Of a stretch of 64,000 bases of DNA, positions 40,889 through 51,104 are shown one piece after another. Below the pieces are notes generated by a model. The model worked only from the letters and a program-made list of their open reading frames with translations. It was not told the DNA's origin and made no database searches. Position numbers and translations under genes: made by a program. The DNA is from Micromonospora thermarum (GTDB lineage: Bacteria; Actinomycetota; Actinomycetes; Mycobacteriales; Micromonosporaceae), in contig NZ_JAATEO010000005.1 of assembly GCF_012034245.1 (NCBI RefSeq), positions 1 to 64,000 on the forward strand, in the 5' to 3' direction. Positions within the stretch are counted from its first letter, which is position 1; every line of letters begins with the position of its first letter.

Positions 40889-41572
40889 CTATGCCTCCCG
40901 GGGCGCCTCGCCCGCGGCGGCCGTGGCGGCGCCGGCCGAGTCGGCCTGCTCGGCGACCTCGCGGGGCAGCCGCAGGGGCAGCGGCTCGCGGACCGGCTTC
41001 GCCTCCTGGCCCCGGTCGACCACCAGGCCCTCCAGGCAGGTGGCCAGCGGACCGGCCGCGGCCGGGTTGGTGGCCGCCTCGCCCTGGTAGACGCCGCGAA
41101 CCATCCAGCGCGGCCCGTCGACGCCGACGAAGCGCAGGTCGGTGAGGCCGTCCGGGGTGCGAACCCGGGCCCGCAGCTCGGTGCCGTACTCGCCCTGGAC
41201 CTCCTGGGCGGCGGCGCCGTCGTTGAAGAGGGACTGGCGGATCTCCTCGCGCACCTCGTCCCAGATGCCCTCGCTGCGCGGGGCGGCGAAGACGCCGAGC
41301 TGGAGCGCGTTCTGCCCGTGGACGAGCACGACCTGCTGGATCACACCCTGCTGGTCGGCCTGCACCCGCACCTCGACGTCGGGCACGGCGGGGATCTGCA
41401 GGCTGCCCAGGTCGAGCCGCTGCACCCCGGCCGGGGCCTCGCTGACGTCGTACGGGCCGCGCGCCGGCGGTTCCGGGATCACCGGCGCCTCAAGCACGTT
41501 GGCCTCGCGGACCTCGGTCCGCTCGTCACGCGTGTGCCGCCCGGCACCGGCCCGCTTTCGGGAGAAGATCAC
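40889..41572 (-). CDS. DUF3710 family protein
   Basis: 227 residues, soluble. Family blocks: GPYDVSEAPAGVQRLDLGSLQIPAVPDVEVRVQ, VLVHGQNALQLGVFAAPRSEGIWDEVREEIRQSL and DGPRWMVRGVYQGEAA. The N-terminus is basic (IFSRKRAGAGRHTRDE) and the C-terminus is a low-complexity Ala-rich tail. Activity unknown; the gene neighbours dut across actinobacteria (Rv2696c-Rv2697c). The GTG at 41572 is preferred over one nine bases upstream because GGAGGG lies eight bases before it. Confidence 0.9.
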   Translation of the reverse strand: MIFSRKRAGAGRHTRDERTEVREANVLEAPVIPEPPARGPYDVSEAPAGVQRLDLGSLQIPAVPDVEVRVQADQQGVIQQVVLVHGQNALQLGVFAAPRSEGIWDEVREEIRQSLFNDGAAAQEVQGEYGTELRARVRTPDGLTDLRFVGVDGPRWMVRGVYQGEAATNPAAAGPLATCLEGLVVDRGQEAKPVREPLPLRLPREVAEQADSAGAATAAAGEAPREA

Positions 41573-41662
41573 TGCGCACACCCTCCGCTGTTCGCACTCA
41601 CCCTGCCACCTCTTCCGTCCGTCCGCCCGCCCGTTGGCGGACCGGCCGTCGGTCGTACCGCG

Positions 41663-42175
41663 TCACGGCGCCTCGGCCGCCGGTCGCCGGTCGTCCGTAC
41701 CCGGTGCCGCGGGCGCCGGCACCAGGCCGGCGTGACCGCCGGTGGAGCCGTGCCCGCCGCTCCCCCGCCGGGACACGGGAAGCTCCGCCACCGGCTGGAA
41801 CTCCGCCCGCGCCACCCGCTGCACGACGAGCTGCGCGATGCGGTCGCCGCGGAGGATCCGGGCCGGCGTGTCCCGATCATGGTTGATCAGGTTGACCAGG
41901 ATCTCACCCCGGTAGCCGGCGTCGACCGTACCGGGCGCGTTGAGCACGGTCACGCCGAGCCTGGCCGCCAGCCCCGAACGGGGGTGGACCAGGCCCACGT
42001 ACCCCTCCGGCAGCGCGATGGCCACGCCGGTCGGCACCAGGGCGCGCCCGCCCGGTGGCAGCTCGACGTCCGTGGCGGCCACCAGGTCCGCCCCGGCGTC
42101 GCCGGGATGGGCGTACGCCGGGAGCGGCAGCCCGGGGTCGAGCTGACGTACGGGCACGGGTACGACCTCGGTCAC
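41663..42175 (-). CDS. dut: dUTP diphosphatase
   Basis: 170 residues, trimeric dUTPase type. It hydrolyses dUTP to dUMP and pyrophosphate, keeping uracil out of DNA and supplying dTMP synthesis. Motifs 1-4 are visible: [37 protein letters not shown] with the catalytic Asp/Tyr, and [13 protein letters not shown]. The C-terminal motif 5 is [15 protein letters not shown], followed by an extra Pro/Ala-rich tail. The GTG at 42175 follows AGAGGGGA. It diverges from the DUF3093 gene. Corresponds to Rv2697c. Confidence 0.96.
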   Translation of the reverse strand: MTEVVPVPVRQLDPGLPLPAYAHPGDAGADLVAATDVELPPGGRALVPTGVAIALPEGYVGLVHPRSGLAARLGVTVLNAPGTVDAGYRGEILVNLINHDRDTPARILRGDRIAQLVVQRVARAEFQPVAELPVSRRGSGGHGSTGGHAGLVPAPAAPGTDDRRPAAEAP

Positions 42176-42246
42176 GGTTCCCCTCTTCCGTCCGGTTCCT
42201 GGGATGACCCTGCCATCCTGCCCGGTCGCCGGCCCGTCGTGCGCCG

Positions 42247-42252
42247 TACCCT
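42247..42252 (+). promoter_or_regulatory. -10 hexamer of DUF3093 gene (leaderless)
   Basis: TACCCT, seven bases before the GTG at 42260. Confidence 0.45.
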
Positions 42253-42259
42253 TCACGAC

Positions 42260-42748
42260 GTGAGCGTGTCCCCGTCCCCGTCGTACGCCGAACGGCTGAG
42301 CCTGCCCTGGTGGCTCTGGGTGGGCGGGCTGGCCGTGGCCGGCCTGTTCGCCGCCGAGATCTGGATGGGTGCCCCCGGCGTCCGGGCCTGGCTGCCGTTC
42401 GTCGTGCTGCTGCCCGCCGCCGTGGCCGGCATGGCCTGGCTGGGCCGGATCCGGGTGGCCGTCCGCGAGGGCGAGCTGCGGGTCGACGACGCCCGCCTGC
42501 CGGCGCGCTTCGTCGCCGACGTGGTGCCGCTGGACGCCGCCGGCCGGCGCGAGGTGCTCGGTGTCGGCGCGGACCCGCTGGCGTTCGTGGTGCAGCGGCC
42601 GTGGATCGCCGGTGCGGTGCAGGTGGTCCTGGACGACCCGGCCGACCCCACCCCGTTCTGGGTGGTGAGCACGCGCCGGCCGGTCGAGCTGGCCGAGGTG
42701 CTCCTCGCGGCCCGGGACGCCGAGCGCACCAGCCCCACCGGGCGCTGA
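42260..42748 (+). CDS. DUF3093 membrane protein
   Basis: 162 residues. Two membrane helices near the start ([19 protein letters not shown] and [18 protein letters not shown]) are followed by a soluble PH-like domain: [78 protein letters not shown]. This matches DUF3093, a small actinobacterial family of unknown function always next to dut and DUF4193 (Rv2698). The GTG is supported by a leaderless promoter. Confidence 0.9.
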   Translation: MSVSPSPSYAERLSLPWWLWVGGLAVAGLFAAEIWMGAPGVRAWLPFVVLLPAAVAGMAWLGRIRVAVREGELRVDDARLPARFVADVVPLDAAGRREVLGVGADPLAFVVQRPWIAGAVQVVLDDPADPTPFWVVSTRRPVELAEVLLAARDAERTSPTGR

Positions 42749-42754
42749 GCCGGC

Positions 42755-43585
42755 TCAGGGAGTCTTCGGCAGCGCCGGTGGCGGGCCGGACAGGCTGCTG
42801 GCACGGCGCCGGAGGTCGGCGCGGAGTTCGTCGGCCATCGTCCTGGTCGCCCGCCGGTTGAGGTAGCTCGCCACGGCGGCGCCGGTGAGGAACGGGCCGA
42901 GCGTGGTGAGGTTGCGGCCGAGACGCTTGAGCAGCGTGTCGCGCAGCTCCCGGCGGGCCGCGGTGCTCAGCACCGCGCTCACCCCGACACCGGGCATCAT
43001 CGGGTTGATCCCCCGCTTCGTGGCCCACGCCTGCACGAGCGCCACCGCCCGCTGCGTCCCGCCCGACGGCAGCGGCACGCGGTACACCTCGTGCAGCTCG
43101 CCGGTCAGCTTGAGCTCGATCGCCACCACCGCGACCGTCTCGGCGGCCAGCAGGGCCGGAGCCGAGAGCAGGGTCGGCGGGGCGGCCCACTCGACGGTCG
43201 CGACGCCGCCGCCGGCGGCGCCGACGCCCGCGGTGGCCCGGGCCGCGTTGCGGATCAGGCGTTCGGCCAGCGCCTCGTCGTCCAGGTCCGGGAAGTGCCG
43301 GCGCAGGGTGGCCCGGTCCCGGACCGGCACGCGCGGAGCGATCTCGGCGACCGTGTCGACCATCCAGCGCACGGCGGCCTTCGGTTTGAACAGGTCACCG
43401 AGGTTGCGCGGGCGGGCCTGCCCGACCAGCCGGCCGAGCAGCTGGCGGCGACGCGCCGGAGCGATGTCGTCGGCCGTCAGCGCGGCGACGGTGGCGCCGA
43501 GCTCGTCGCCGTCACCCGCCGGCCGGCCGGCGGCGCGCGCCGGATCCGCGCCGGACGCGACGTCCCGCTCGTTCCGCTCGGTCAT
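42755..43585 (-). CDS. EcsC-like protein of unknown function
   Basis: 276 residues. After a polar start the protein is helical, with LGDLFKPKAAVRWMVDTVAEIAPRVPVRD, a hydrophobic GVATVEWAAPPTLLSAPALLAAETVAVVAIELKLTGELHEVY region and a C-terminal RRELRDTLLKRLGRNLTTLGPFLTGAAVASYLNRRATRTMADE block. The latter two resemble the membrane-inserting and oligomer parts of EcsC-family proteins, but I am not sure of the family. It is convergent with the DUF3093 gene, six bases apart. The ATG at 43585 begins MTERNERDVASG. No such gene is at this place in M. tuberculosis as I recall it. Confidence 0.65.
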   Translation of the reverse strand: MTERNERDVASGADPARAAGRPAGDGDELGATVAALTADDIAPARRRQLLGRLVGQARPRNLGDLFKPKAAVRWMVDTVAEIAPRVPVRDRATLRRHFPDLDDEALAERLIRNAARATAGVGAAGGGVATVEWAAPPTLLSAPALLAAETVAVVAIELKLTGELHEVYRVPLPSGGTQRAVALVQAWATKRGINPMMPGVGVSAVLSTAARRELRDTLLKRLGRNLTTLGPFLTGAAVASYLNRRATRTMADELRADLRRRASSLSGPPPALPKTP

Positions 43586-43730
43586 GGCAGCGAACCTCCC
43601 GGATGGACACACCGCCGACCTGGCGGCCGTCCCTCACGAGTCAATCAGCTCCACCGGGCCGCCGCACGGCGACCGGAACGAGCGGCGGCCCCGGAATCGG
43701 GAGCCGCCGCCGGTGATGTCGCGAGGGCGG

Positions 43731-44027
43731 TCAGACGCACTCGCGGCAGATCAGCTCGCCGTTGCGCTCGACCGCCAGCTGGCTGCGGTGGTGCACGAGG
43801 AAGCAACGCGCACAGCGGAACTCGTCCTGCTGCATCGGCAGTACCTTGACCGTGAGCTCCTCGTCGGCCAGGTCGGCGCCGGGCAGCTCGAAGCTCTCCG
43901 CCACCTCGGCCTCGTCGACGTCCACGGCGCCCGACTGTGAGTCGACGCGCCGGGCCTTCAGCTCTTCCAGGCTGTCCTCGCCGAGGTCGACCTCGTCGCG
44001 ACGCGGGGCGTCGTAGTCGGTGGCCAT
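43731..44027 (-). CDS. DUF4193 zinc-ribbon protein
   Basis: 98 residues. Acidic N-terminal two thirds (MATDYDAPRRDEVDLGEDSLEELKARR...) and a C-terminal zinc ribbon EFRCARCFLVHHRSQLAVERNGELICRECV with two CxxC pairs. Matches actinobacterial DUF4193 (Rv2699c). These small zinc proteins lie next to sigA and may touch the transcription machinery, but no function is shown. The ATG at 44027 starts the conserved MATDYDAPR block; GGGAGAGTG lies upstream. Confidence 0.92.
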   Translation of the reverse strand: MATDYDAPRRDEVDLGEDSLEELKARRVDSQSGAVDVDEAEVAESFELPGADLADEELTVKVLPMQQDEFRCARCFLVHHRSQLAVERNGELICRECV

Positions 44028-44444
44028 CGGTTTCACTCTCCCATGTCGATGTTGTCGCTTCCGGTTGTAACGCCGGACGACGTTGTTTCGGTTCCGCTGG
44101 CCGGCCACCACTTGTGTCGGTCACCCGACCCGGACGTGCCGGGCCGGTGCCGCCAGAGGAACTCCCCCGGCGAGCGCGGTACCTTACCCCCCCTTTGGGC
44201 GTGGCATGTATACCGCCCTCGTGGCAGAGATGTACGCCCCCGCACGGCAAGTTGTTCCCAATGTGACTCAGGCGACACGAAGATAGGGGTAGTAGTACCC
44301 GGTTCCCGGTCGGCGCGCCGGCATGTCCGCCTGTTTCCACGCGACGGCCGGACAACCGTTAACCTCAGCGGCGTACTCGACGGCCGGCCCGGCGGCCCGA
44401 CCCGCCGGCGGCCGCCGCCACCCACACTGCCCGGGAGCGCCCTG
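44028..44444. other. 417-bp divergent intergenic region between DUF4193 and LytR_C genes
   Basis: No gene or structured RNA recognised. It must hold the promoters of both flanking genes. Visible items: TAACCT at 44360-44365 on the plus strand as a possible -10 for the LytR_C gene, an AGATAGGGGTAGTAGTACCC stretch at 44281-44300, and runs of C at about 44186-44194. A short open frame from ATG 44210 is not supported by codon bias. Confidence 0.5.
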
Positions 44445-44972
44445 ATGAGCTTTGCGCGAGTGCGAGCACTCGTTGTCGTCGGTCTGCTGGGGGTGCTGGC
44501 GCTGGTCTTCGTGGTCGTCGCACTGGTGCGGGACACACAGAGCGAGGCGGGGATCGGCGGCGGCTGCCCGGAGGGCTGGCCGATGGCGGACGTGACGCTG
44601 CGCGAGCCCAAGGACGTGAAGATCAACGTGCTGAACGGCACGGACCAGATCGGCCTCGCGAACAAGGTCGCCAACGACTTCCGCAACCGGAAGTTCCAGA
44701 TCAAGAAGACCGGCGACGAGAAGAAGCAGATCGAGGACATCGCGGTCCTGCGGTACGGCCCGAAGGGCGTCGGCTCGGCGCACCTGCTGCGGGCGTACTT
44801 CCTGGACAACGCCGAGGCCGAGTACGACCCCAAGCGCACCGACGACACCGTGGACGTGGTGCTCGGCAGCGCCTTCCAGCAGCTCGCCACCACGACCGAG
44901 GTCAACCAGTCCCTCGGCGACCTCGGCTCGCCGGTGGCGCCACCGGGCTCCTGCCCGACGCAGCAGGACTGA
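44445..44972 (+). CDS. LytR C-terminal domain membrane protein (Cei-like)
   Basis: 175 residues. One membrane helix near the N-terminus (ALVVVGLLGVLALVFVVVALV) anchors an exported LytR_C domain: VKINVLNGTDQIGLANKVANDFRNRKFQIKKTGDEKKQIEDIAVLRYGPKGVGSAHLLRAYF and VDVVLGSAFQQLATTTEV. This domain is otherwise found at the end of LCP cell-envelope ligases. Its ortholog by position, Rv2700 (cei), affects envelope integrity in mycobacteria. A Cys pair in GGGCPEGW and GSCPTQQD at the two ends could form a disulfide. GGGAG precedes the ATG. Confidence 0.9.
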   Translation: MSFARVRALVVVGLLGVLALVFVVVALVRDTQSEAGIGGGCPEGWPMADVTLREPKDVKINVLNGTDQIGLANKVANDFRNRKFQIKKTGDEKKQIEDIAVLRYGPKGVGSAHLLRAYFLDNAEAEYDPKRTDDTVDVVLGSAFQQLATTTEVNQSLGDLGSPVAPPGSCPTQQD

Positions 44973-45069
44973 GCCCCGGCCGCGTCGCCGCCGACCGCCC
45001 TGGTCCGGCGGCTCCGCGGCCGGCACTCCGGCAGCGGGCGGCACCGGCGGGCCGTCGCCGGGCCGGCCG

Positions 45070-45891
45070 TCAGGGCCCGCCGGAGGCGTCGAGGTCGGCC
45101 AGCCGGTCGTGCAGAGGCCCGAAGAGCGCCGGTGGCGCGGCGACGACCATGTCCGGTCCGGCCGCCGCGCCGCCCAGCCCGGCGACCCGCAGCCCCGCCT
45201 CCGTGGCCACCAGCCCTCCGGCCGCCAGATCCCAGGCGGCGAGCCCCTTCTCGTAGTACGCGTCGACCCGCCCCTCGGCGGCGAAGCACAGGTCGATGGC
45301 GGCCGCACCGAGGCGGCGGATGTCGCGGACGTGCGGGATCAGCTCCGCCACCACCCGGGCCTGGTGGGCGCGGCGCTTCGGGTCGTAGCCGAAGCCGGTG
45401 GCGACCAGGGTCTGGCCGAGGTCCGTCTCGGTGGAGCAGCGCAGCCGGCGGCCGTCGCGCCAGGCGCCGCCGCCGGCCGTCGCCGTCCACTCCTCGCCCG
45501 TGCTGATGTTGCGCACCACGCCGGCGACCACCACCCCGTCGACCTCGGCGGCGAGCGACACGGCGCTGTGCCGGAGTCCGTACAGGTAGTTGACGGTGCC
45601 GTCGATCGGGTCGACGATCCACCGCACGCCGTCGGGCCCGGCGGGGCCGGTCCCCGCCTCGCCGTACTCCTCGCCCAGGACCGCGTCGCCGGGCCGCAGC
45701 CGGCGCAGCGCGTCGAGCACCTGCCGCTCCACCGCCCGGTCGGCGGCGGTCACCACGTCGGTGACGGTGCTCTTGGTCGCGGCGACCGAGACGCCCTCGG
45801 CCCGCATCCGGTACGCCGTCGTGGCGGCGTCGCGCGCCACCTCGATCGCGATGTCCAGCAGTTCCCGCGGCTCGGGCGCCGAGCGGACCAT
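45070..45891 (-). CDS. suhB: Inositol monophosphatase family protein
   Basis: 273 residues. Li+-sensitive Mg-dependent phosphatase fold: GEEYGE (metal-binding Glu pair near 90), WIVDPIDGTVNYLYGLRHSAVSLA (the DPIDGT metal motif), and WDLAAGGLVATEAGLRV near the C-terminus. It should dephosphorylate myo-inositol 1-phosphate, giving inositol for phosphatidylinositol and mycothiol. The ATG at 45891 begins MVRSAPEPRELLDIAIEVA, the normal start of the domain. It corresponds to Rv2701c and is divergent from sigA. The polyphosphate glucokinase gene that sits between them in mycobacteria is missing here. Confidence 0.94.
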   Translation of the reverse strand: MVRSAPEPRELLDIAIEVARDAATTAYRMRAEGVSVAATKSTVTDVVTAADRAVERQVLDALRRLRPGDAVLGEEYGEAGTGPAGPDGVRWIVDPIDGTVNYLYGLRHSAVSLAAEVDGVVVAGVVRNISTGEEWTATAGGGAWRDGRRLRCSTETDLGQTLVATGFGYDPKRRAHQARVVAELIPHVRDIRRLGAAAIDLCFAAEGRVDAYYEKGLAAWDLAAGGLVATEAGLRVAGLGGAAAGPDMVVAAPPALFGPLHDRLADLDASGGP

Positions 45892-46029
45892 CCTTCGTCC
45901 CCTTCCCGCACGATCGGGGTGGTCCCGACCAGGCGCGGGTATCATCCTTACAAAGTCCACATCTGCGCCGAATCGGCGGTCCCGCCGCCGGTACACCGTG
46001 CGCCGCCGGATGATCGCCGTGGACGGCGT

Positions 46030-46035
46030 TACAAT
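46030..46035 (+). promoter_or_regulatory. Possible -10 of sigA
   Basis: TACAAT, a near-consensus hexamer, 143 bases before the GTG of sigA; no clear TTGACA-like -35 is seen 17 bases upstream, so other elements may be used. Confidence 0.4.
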
Positions 46036-46178
46036 TCACCCTGCCCACGCGCCACGGACCGCCAGCGACCGGCCGGCCCGGGACACGGGGGTCCCTCAAC
46101 GACATCGCCCGGCACAAGCGCTCCGCCTCGCGCCGGACGACCCGGCCGTGCTCGCTCTTCGCCTCCGGAAGGTCATTC

Positions 46179-47795
<1,617 letters not shown>

Positions 47796-47830
47796 CCGGC
47801 GTCGTCAACTGAACGTGTCGTTTTGAACAC

Positions 47831-47887
47831 TTGGCGTGCAACGCCACATGGTGATCGTTCGGTTGCACGAATGTGATCGTTGGCGTG
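47831..47887 (+). promoter_or_regulatory. Repeat-containing leader upstream of small zinc-finger gene
   Basis: TGATCGTT occurs at 47852-47859 and 47874-47881, 22 bases apart (about two helical turns), and TTGGCGTG at 47831-47838 and 47880-47887. A GGCGT-GCA-ACGCC palindrome covers 47833-47845. This looks like an operator cluster for the gene at 48040; the regulator is unknown. Confidence 0.3.
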
Positions 47888-48039
47888 GCACCCTTGGTGC
47901 ATGGCACGCTGTCGGAGCCATGTGTGACCTCGGTCCCCCGCGGGCACACAGGGAAGGCGAGGCCCGACAAGGGTGTTGCACGATAGGTGAGGAACGACCG
48001 AAGAGAGTGTTCATCGGTGACGACCAGAGGAGGAAGGCG

Positions 48040-48273
48040 ATGACCCCGACCCTCACGCCGCCGCCCGAGACGGTGAGCCCCCCGGCCGCCGATGAACGGT
48101 GCGACCGCTGCAATGCTGCCGGCAAGCTCCGCATCACCCTCGCCGGTGGTGGCGAGCTGGTGTTCTGTGGGCACCACGCGAACAAGTACGCGGAGGATCT
48201 CGTGAAGATCACCGTGCGGTTCGCGGCGGACCCGGAGTTCAGCTGGCGTGGCGCCGATCTGATGGCGAACTGA
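48040..48273 (+). CDS. Small DUF7455-like zinc-binding protein
   Basis: 77 residues. A Pro/Thr-rich start leads to a compact zinc-finger-like domain: ERCDRCNAAGKLRITLAGGGELVFCGHHANKYAEDLVKITVRF, with CxxC and CxHH as four metal ligands. This is a widespread actinobacterial small protein found right after the main sigma factor gene. Function unknown. The ATG at 48040 has AGAGGAGG eight bases upstream; an in-frame ATG at 47921 would add 40 residues with no family support. A strong terminator follows the stop. Confidence 0.85.
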   Translation: MTPTLTPPPETVSPPAADERCDRCNAAGKLRITLAGGGELVFCGHHANKYAEDLVKITVRFAADPEFSWRGADLMAN

Positions 48274-48291
48274 GTCCGCAATCCGACATAA

Positions 48292-48329
48292 GGCCGGCCG
48301 GGCCCCTGGAGGGGCCCGGCCGGCCTTTT
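48292..48329 (+). terminator. Intrinsic terminator after small zinc-finger gene
   Basis: A perfect 15-bp stem (48292-48306 with 48311-48325) with a TGGA loop is followed by TTTT (48326-48329), a classical rho-independent terminator. It lies 18 bases after the stop. Confidence 0.92.
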
Positions 48330-48382
48330 CGTGTCCCGACCCCGCGCCCCGCGCGGCGCGATCGCGCTCGAACCGGGAGGTG

Positions 48383-48408
48383 GTGGCCTCCGGCGAACCG
48401 GAGGCCAC
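48383..48408 (-). terminator. Hairpin terminator downstream of helicase gene
   Basis: A perfect 11-bp stem (48383-48393 with 48398-48408). Read on the minus strand the loop is TTCG, a highly stable tetraloop. It lies about 85 bases after the helicase stop. Confidence 0.6.
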
Positions 48409-48493
48409 GTGATCTTGATCGCTGGGGGCGCAAACCAGACGATCGGGATCCGCGGCGCACCCCCGGGCGCGGGACGCGCCGGGGCCAACCGGA

Positions 48494-50227
48494 TCACAGG
48501 GTCTGGACGGTCGCGATGCGTTCCTCGAGCTGCTCGATCGTCGCCTGGGCGCTGGGCGGGCCGCCGCAGAGGCGGCGCAGCTCGGCATGGATCTTGCCGT
48601 GCGGCTGCCCGGTGCGGTGGTGCCGGGCCGCCACGAGGGCGTTCAGCTGGCGGCGTAGGGCGACCCGCCGCTGTGCCGCGCTCATCGGTGCGGGCGGGGC
48701 GGCGGAGGCCGCAGCGGGCGACTCAGCGGGCCGCTCGGCCGCCCGGCGCCGCCGGGCGGCGAGTTGCTCGGCCTGCCGCTTGGACAGCAGCATGGCCACC
48801 TGGTCGGCGGTGAGCAGGCCGGGCAGGCCCAGGTACTCCTCCTCCTCCGGCGTGCCGGCCTGGGCCGCGGTGCCGAACGACGCGCCGTCGAAGATCACCT
48901 GGTCCAGCTCGGCGGTCGCGGAGAGCGCCGCGAACCTCTTCTCCAGCTCGCCGCTGGCCTGGTCGTCGCGCTGGGCACGCTCCAGCAGGTCGTCGTCGAA
49001 GCCCTCCCGGTCCTTCGGCTTGCCGAGCACGTGGTCCCGTTCGGCCTCCATCTCGCTGGCGAGCCCCAGCAGGTGCGGCACGCTGGGCAGGAACACCGAC
49101 GCGGTCTCCCCCGGCCGGCGGGCCCGGACGAACCGGCCGATGGCCTGGGCGAAGTAGAGCGCGGTGCTGGCGCTGGTCGCGTACACACCGACCGCGAGGC
49201 GGGGGATGTCGACGCCCTCGGAGACCATCCGGACCGCCACCAGCCACCGCTGGTCGGACGCCGCGAACGTCGCGATACGGGCCGAAGCGCCCACGTCGTC
49301 GGAGAGCACCACGGCGGCCTTCTCACCGGTCACCTGCTCGAGGAGCTTCGCGTACGACCGGGCAGCCTGCTGGTCGCTGGCGATGACCAGGCCGCCCGCG
49401 TCCGGCATGCCGGCGTTGCGCAGCACGGTCAGCCGGGCGTCGGCGGCCCGGAGCACCTGCGGCATCCAGTCCCCGGCGGGGTCGAGCGCGGTGCGCCAGG
49501 CCTGCGCGATCAGGTCCTGCGTCATCGGCTCACCGAGCCGGGCGGCCAGTTCCTCGCCCGCGTTCGTGCGCCAGCGGGTCTCGCCGGAGTACGCGAGGAA
49601 GAGCACCGGCCGGACGACGCCGTCGCGCAGCGCGTCGGCGTAGCCGTACACCGCGTCGGCGCGGGAGCGCAGCAGACCGTCCCCGCCCCGCTCGTAGGTG
49701 ACGAACGGGATCGGGTTGTCGTCGGAGCGGAACGGGGTGCCGGTCAGCATCAACCGCCGCTCGGCGCCCTCGAAGGCGGCCTTCACGCCGTCACCCCAGG
49801 TCCGCGAGTCCCCGGCGTGGTGGATCTCGTCGAGGATGACCAGGGTGCGGCGCGTCATCGTGCGCCGCCGGTGCACCTGCGGTGCCATGCCGACCTGGGC
49901 GTACGTGACCACGGCACCGTGGAAGTCGGCGGACGAGTGCAGGTCGGCGTTGCGGAAGGCGGCGTCGAGCTGGATGCCGACCCGGGCCGCCGCCTGCGCC
50001 CACTGGGTCTTGAGGTGCTCGGTGGGGGCGACCACGGTGACCGCGTCGACGGTGCCGTCCGCGAGCAGCTCGGCGGCGATCCGAAGGGCGAACGTGGTCT
50101 TCCCGGCGCCCGGGGTGGCGACGGCCGTGAAGTCGGGGTCACGGCGACGCAGGTACTCCACCAGGGCCTTGCGCTGCCAGGCGCGCAGGGCCGGGAACGT
50201 CTCGAGCGCCGGCGTCCGGGCTGCCAC
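48494..50227 (-). CDS. Superfamily 2 DEAD/DEAH-box helicase
   Basis: 577 residues. Helicase motifs: AWQRKALVEYL (Q-like), Walker A ATPGAGKTTFA near residue 37, VVAPTEHLKTQW (Ia), DEIHHAGDS (II), MLTGTPFRSDD (III), then in the second RecA domain VIASDQQAAR, VSEGVDIPRLAVGVYAT (V) and FAQAIGRFVRARRPGE (VI, arginine finger). The last 130 residues are a helical, charged extension with repeats of Ala/Arg/Glu. It belongs to the type I restriction/XPB-like SF2 branch and probably acts on double-stranded DNA, perhaps in repair. The GTG at 50227 has AGAGGAG upstream. It stands alone, convergent to the zinc-finger gene. Confidence 0.88.
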   Translation of the reverse strand: MAARTPALETFPALRAWQRKALVEYLRRRDPDFTAVATPGAGKTTFALRIAAELLADGTVDAVTVVAPTEHLKTQWAQAAARVGIQLDAAFRNADLHSSADFHGAVVTYAQVGMAPQVHRRRTMTRRTLVILDEIHHAGDSRTWGDGVKAAFEGAERRLMLTGTPFRSDDNPIPFVTYERGGDGLLRSRADAVYGYADALRDGVVRPVLFLAYSGETRWRTNAGEELAARLGEPMTQDLIAQAWRTALDPAGDWMPQVLRAADARLTVLRNAGMPDAGGLVIASDQQAARSYAKLLEQVTGEKAAVVLSDDVGASARIATFAASDQRWLVAVRMVSEGVDIPRLAVGVYATSASTALYFAQAIGRFVRARRPGETASVFLPSVPHLLGLASEMEAERDHVLGKPKDREGFDDDLLERAQRDDQASGELEKRFAALSATAELDQVIFDGASFGTAAQAGTPEEEEYLGLPGLLTADQVAMLLSKRQAEQLAARRRRAAERPAESPAAASAAPPAPMSAAQRRVALRRQLNALVAARHHRTGQPHGKIHAELRRLCGGPPSAQATIEQLEERIATVQTL

Positions 50228-50422
50228 AGAAGCTCCTCTCCGACCGCCTGAGGGTGGGCACCGGCCGAGGGCCACGGGTGCCGCCGCCCATGAAAACGCC
50301 TCCGCGCAGTTGGTGCCGCGAAGGCCGACTCAGCATAACGGCGGGAGCCCGCACGCCCCACTCGACACAACAAGAGTCACACCGCCCCCAGGCAGCTCAC
50401 GCCCGGGAGGTGGGCCGGCGGG

Positions 50423-51064
50423 TCAGCCCGGGGTTCCGGTGCGGGGTGGGCGGAGGGTGGCGATCGGGGCGGACCAGCGACGGCGCAGGGAGACCAGGCG
50501 GATCAGGAAGACGAGGACCGCGGCCCCGGTGAGCCCGAGCGTGTCGGCGCGGCCGAGCCAGTGCAGCACCACGACGAGGACGGCGCCGATGAGCGCGGCG
50601 ACCGCGTAGATCTCGCGGCGCAGCACCACGGGGATCTCGGCGGTGAGCAGGTCCCGGCCGAGGCCGCCGCCGATCGCGGTGAGCATGCCGATGACGCAGG
50701 CGCCCACCGCGGGCACGTGCGCGTCGAGCGCCTTCAGGGTGCCCGTGACGGTGAACAGGGCGAGGCCGGCCGCGTCCAGCACCAGGACGGTGGTGCGCAG
50801 CTTGGCGAGCTGGGGGTGCAACCAGAAGACGGCGGCGGCGGTGACGGCGGCGGTGGCCGCGTACCGCCAGTCGGCGAAGGCCAGGGGCGGGACCTCGTCG
50901 ATCACCAGGTCCCGGAAGATCCCGCCGCCGAGGGCGGCCACGAAGCCGACGAAGACGACACCGAAGAGATCCAGCCGCTTGGCGACCGCCGCCGAGGCAC
51001 CGGAGGCCGCGAACACCGCGACCCCGGTGAGGTCGGCCAGCAGGAGGGCCGTGGAGGTGGTCAC
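50423..51064 (-). CDS. TRIC-family (UPF0126) cation channel
   Basis: 213 residues, seven membrane helices arranged as two repeats of three plus one. The repeat signatures are GFVAALGGGIFRDLVIDEVPP in the first half and GMLTAIGGGLGRDLLTAEIPVVL in the second, typical of prokaryotic TRIC channels that pass K+ or Na+ as trimers. The GTG at 51064 has TAACCT six bases upstream, so the message is probably leaderless. It lies 40 bases downstream of the DUF3039 gene on the same strand but has its own promoter. Confidence 0.92.
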   Translation of the reverse strand: MTTSTALLLADLTGVAVFAASGASAAVAKRLDLFGVVFVGFVAALGGGIFRDLVIDEVPPLAFADWRYAATAAVTAAAVFWLHPQLAKLRTTVLVLDAAGLALFTVTGTLKALDAHVPAVGACVIGMLTAIGGGLGRDLLTAEIPVVLRREIYAVAALIGAVLVVVLHWLGRADTLGLTGAAVLVFLIRLVSLRRRWSAPIATLRPPRTGTPG

Positions 51065-51070
51065 GGGCGC

Positions 51071-51076
51071 AGGTTA
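51071..51076 (-). promoter_or_regulatory. -10 hexamer of TRIC gene (leaderless)
   Basis: TAACCT on the minus strand, six bases before the GTG at 51064. Confidence 0.45.
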
Positions 51077-51104
51077 CGCGGGCGGCACCGCCGCCCGCCC
51101 CGGT

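Noticed and set aside
44028..44444. Structured RNA or small ORF in the 417-bp gap
   Set aside because: No conserved RNA fold or ribosome site with coding bias was recognisable; length is explained by two divergent promoters.
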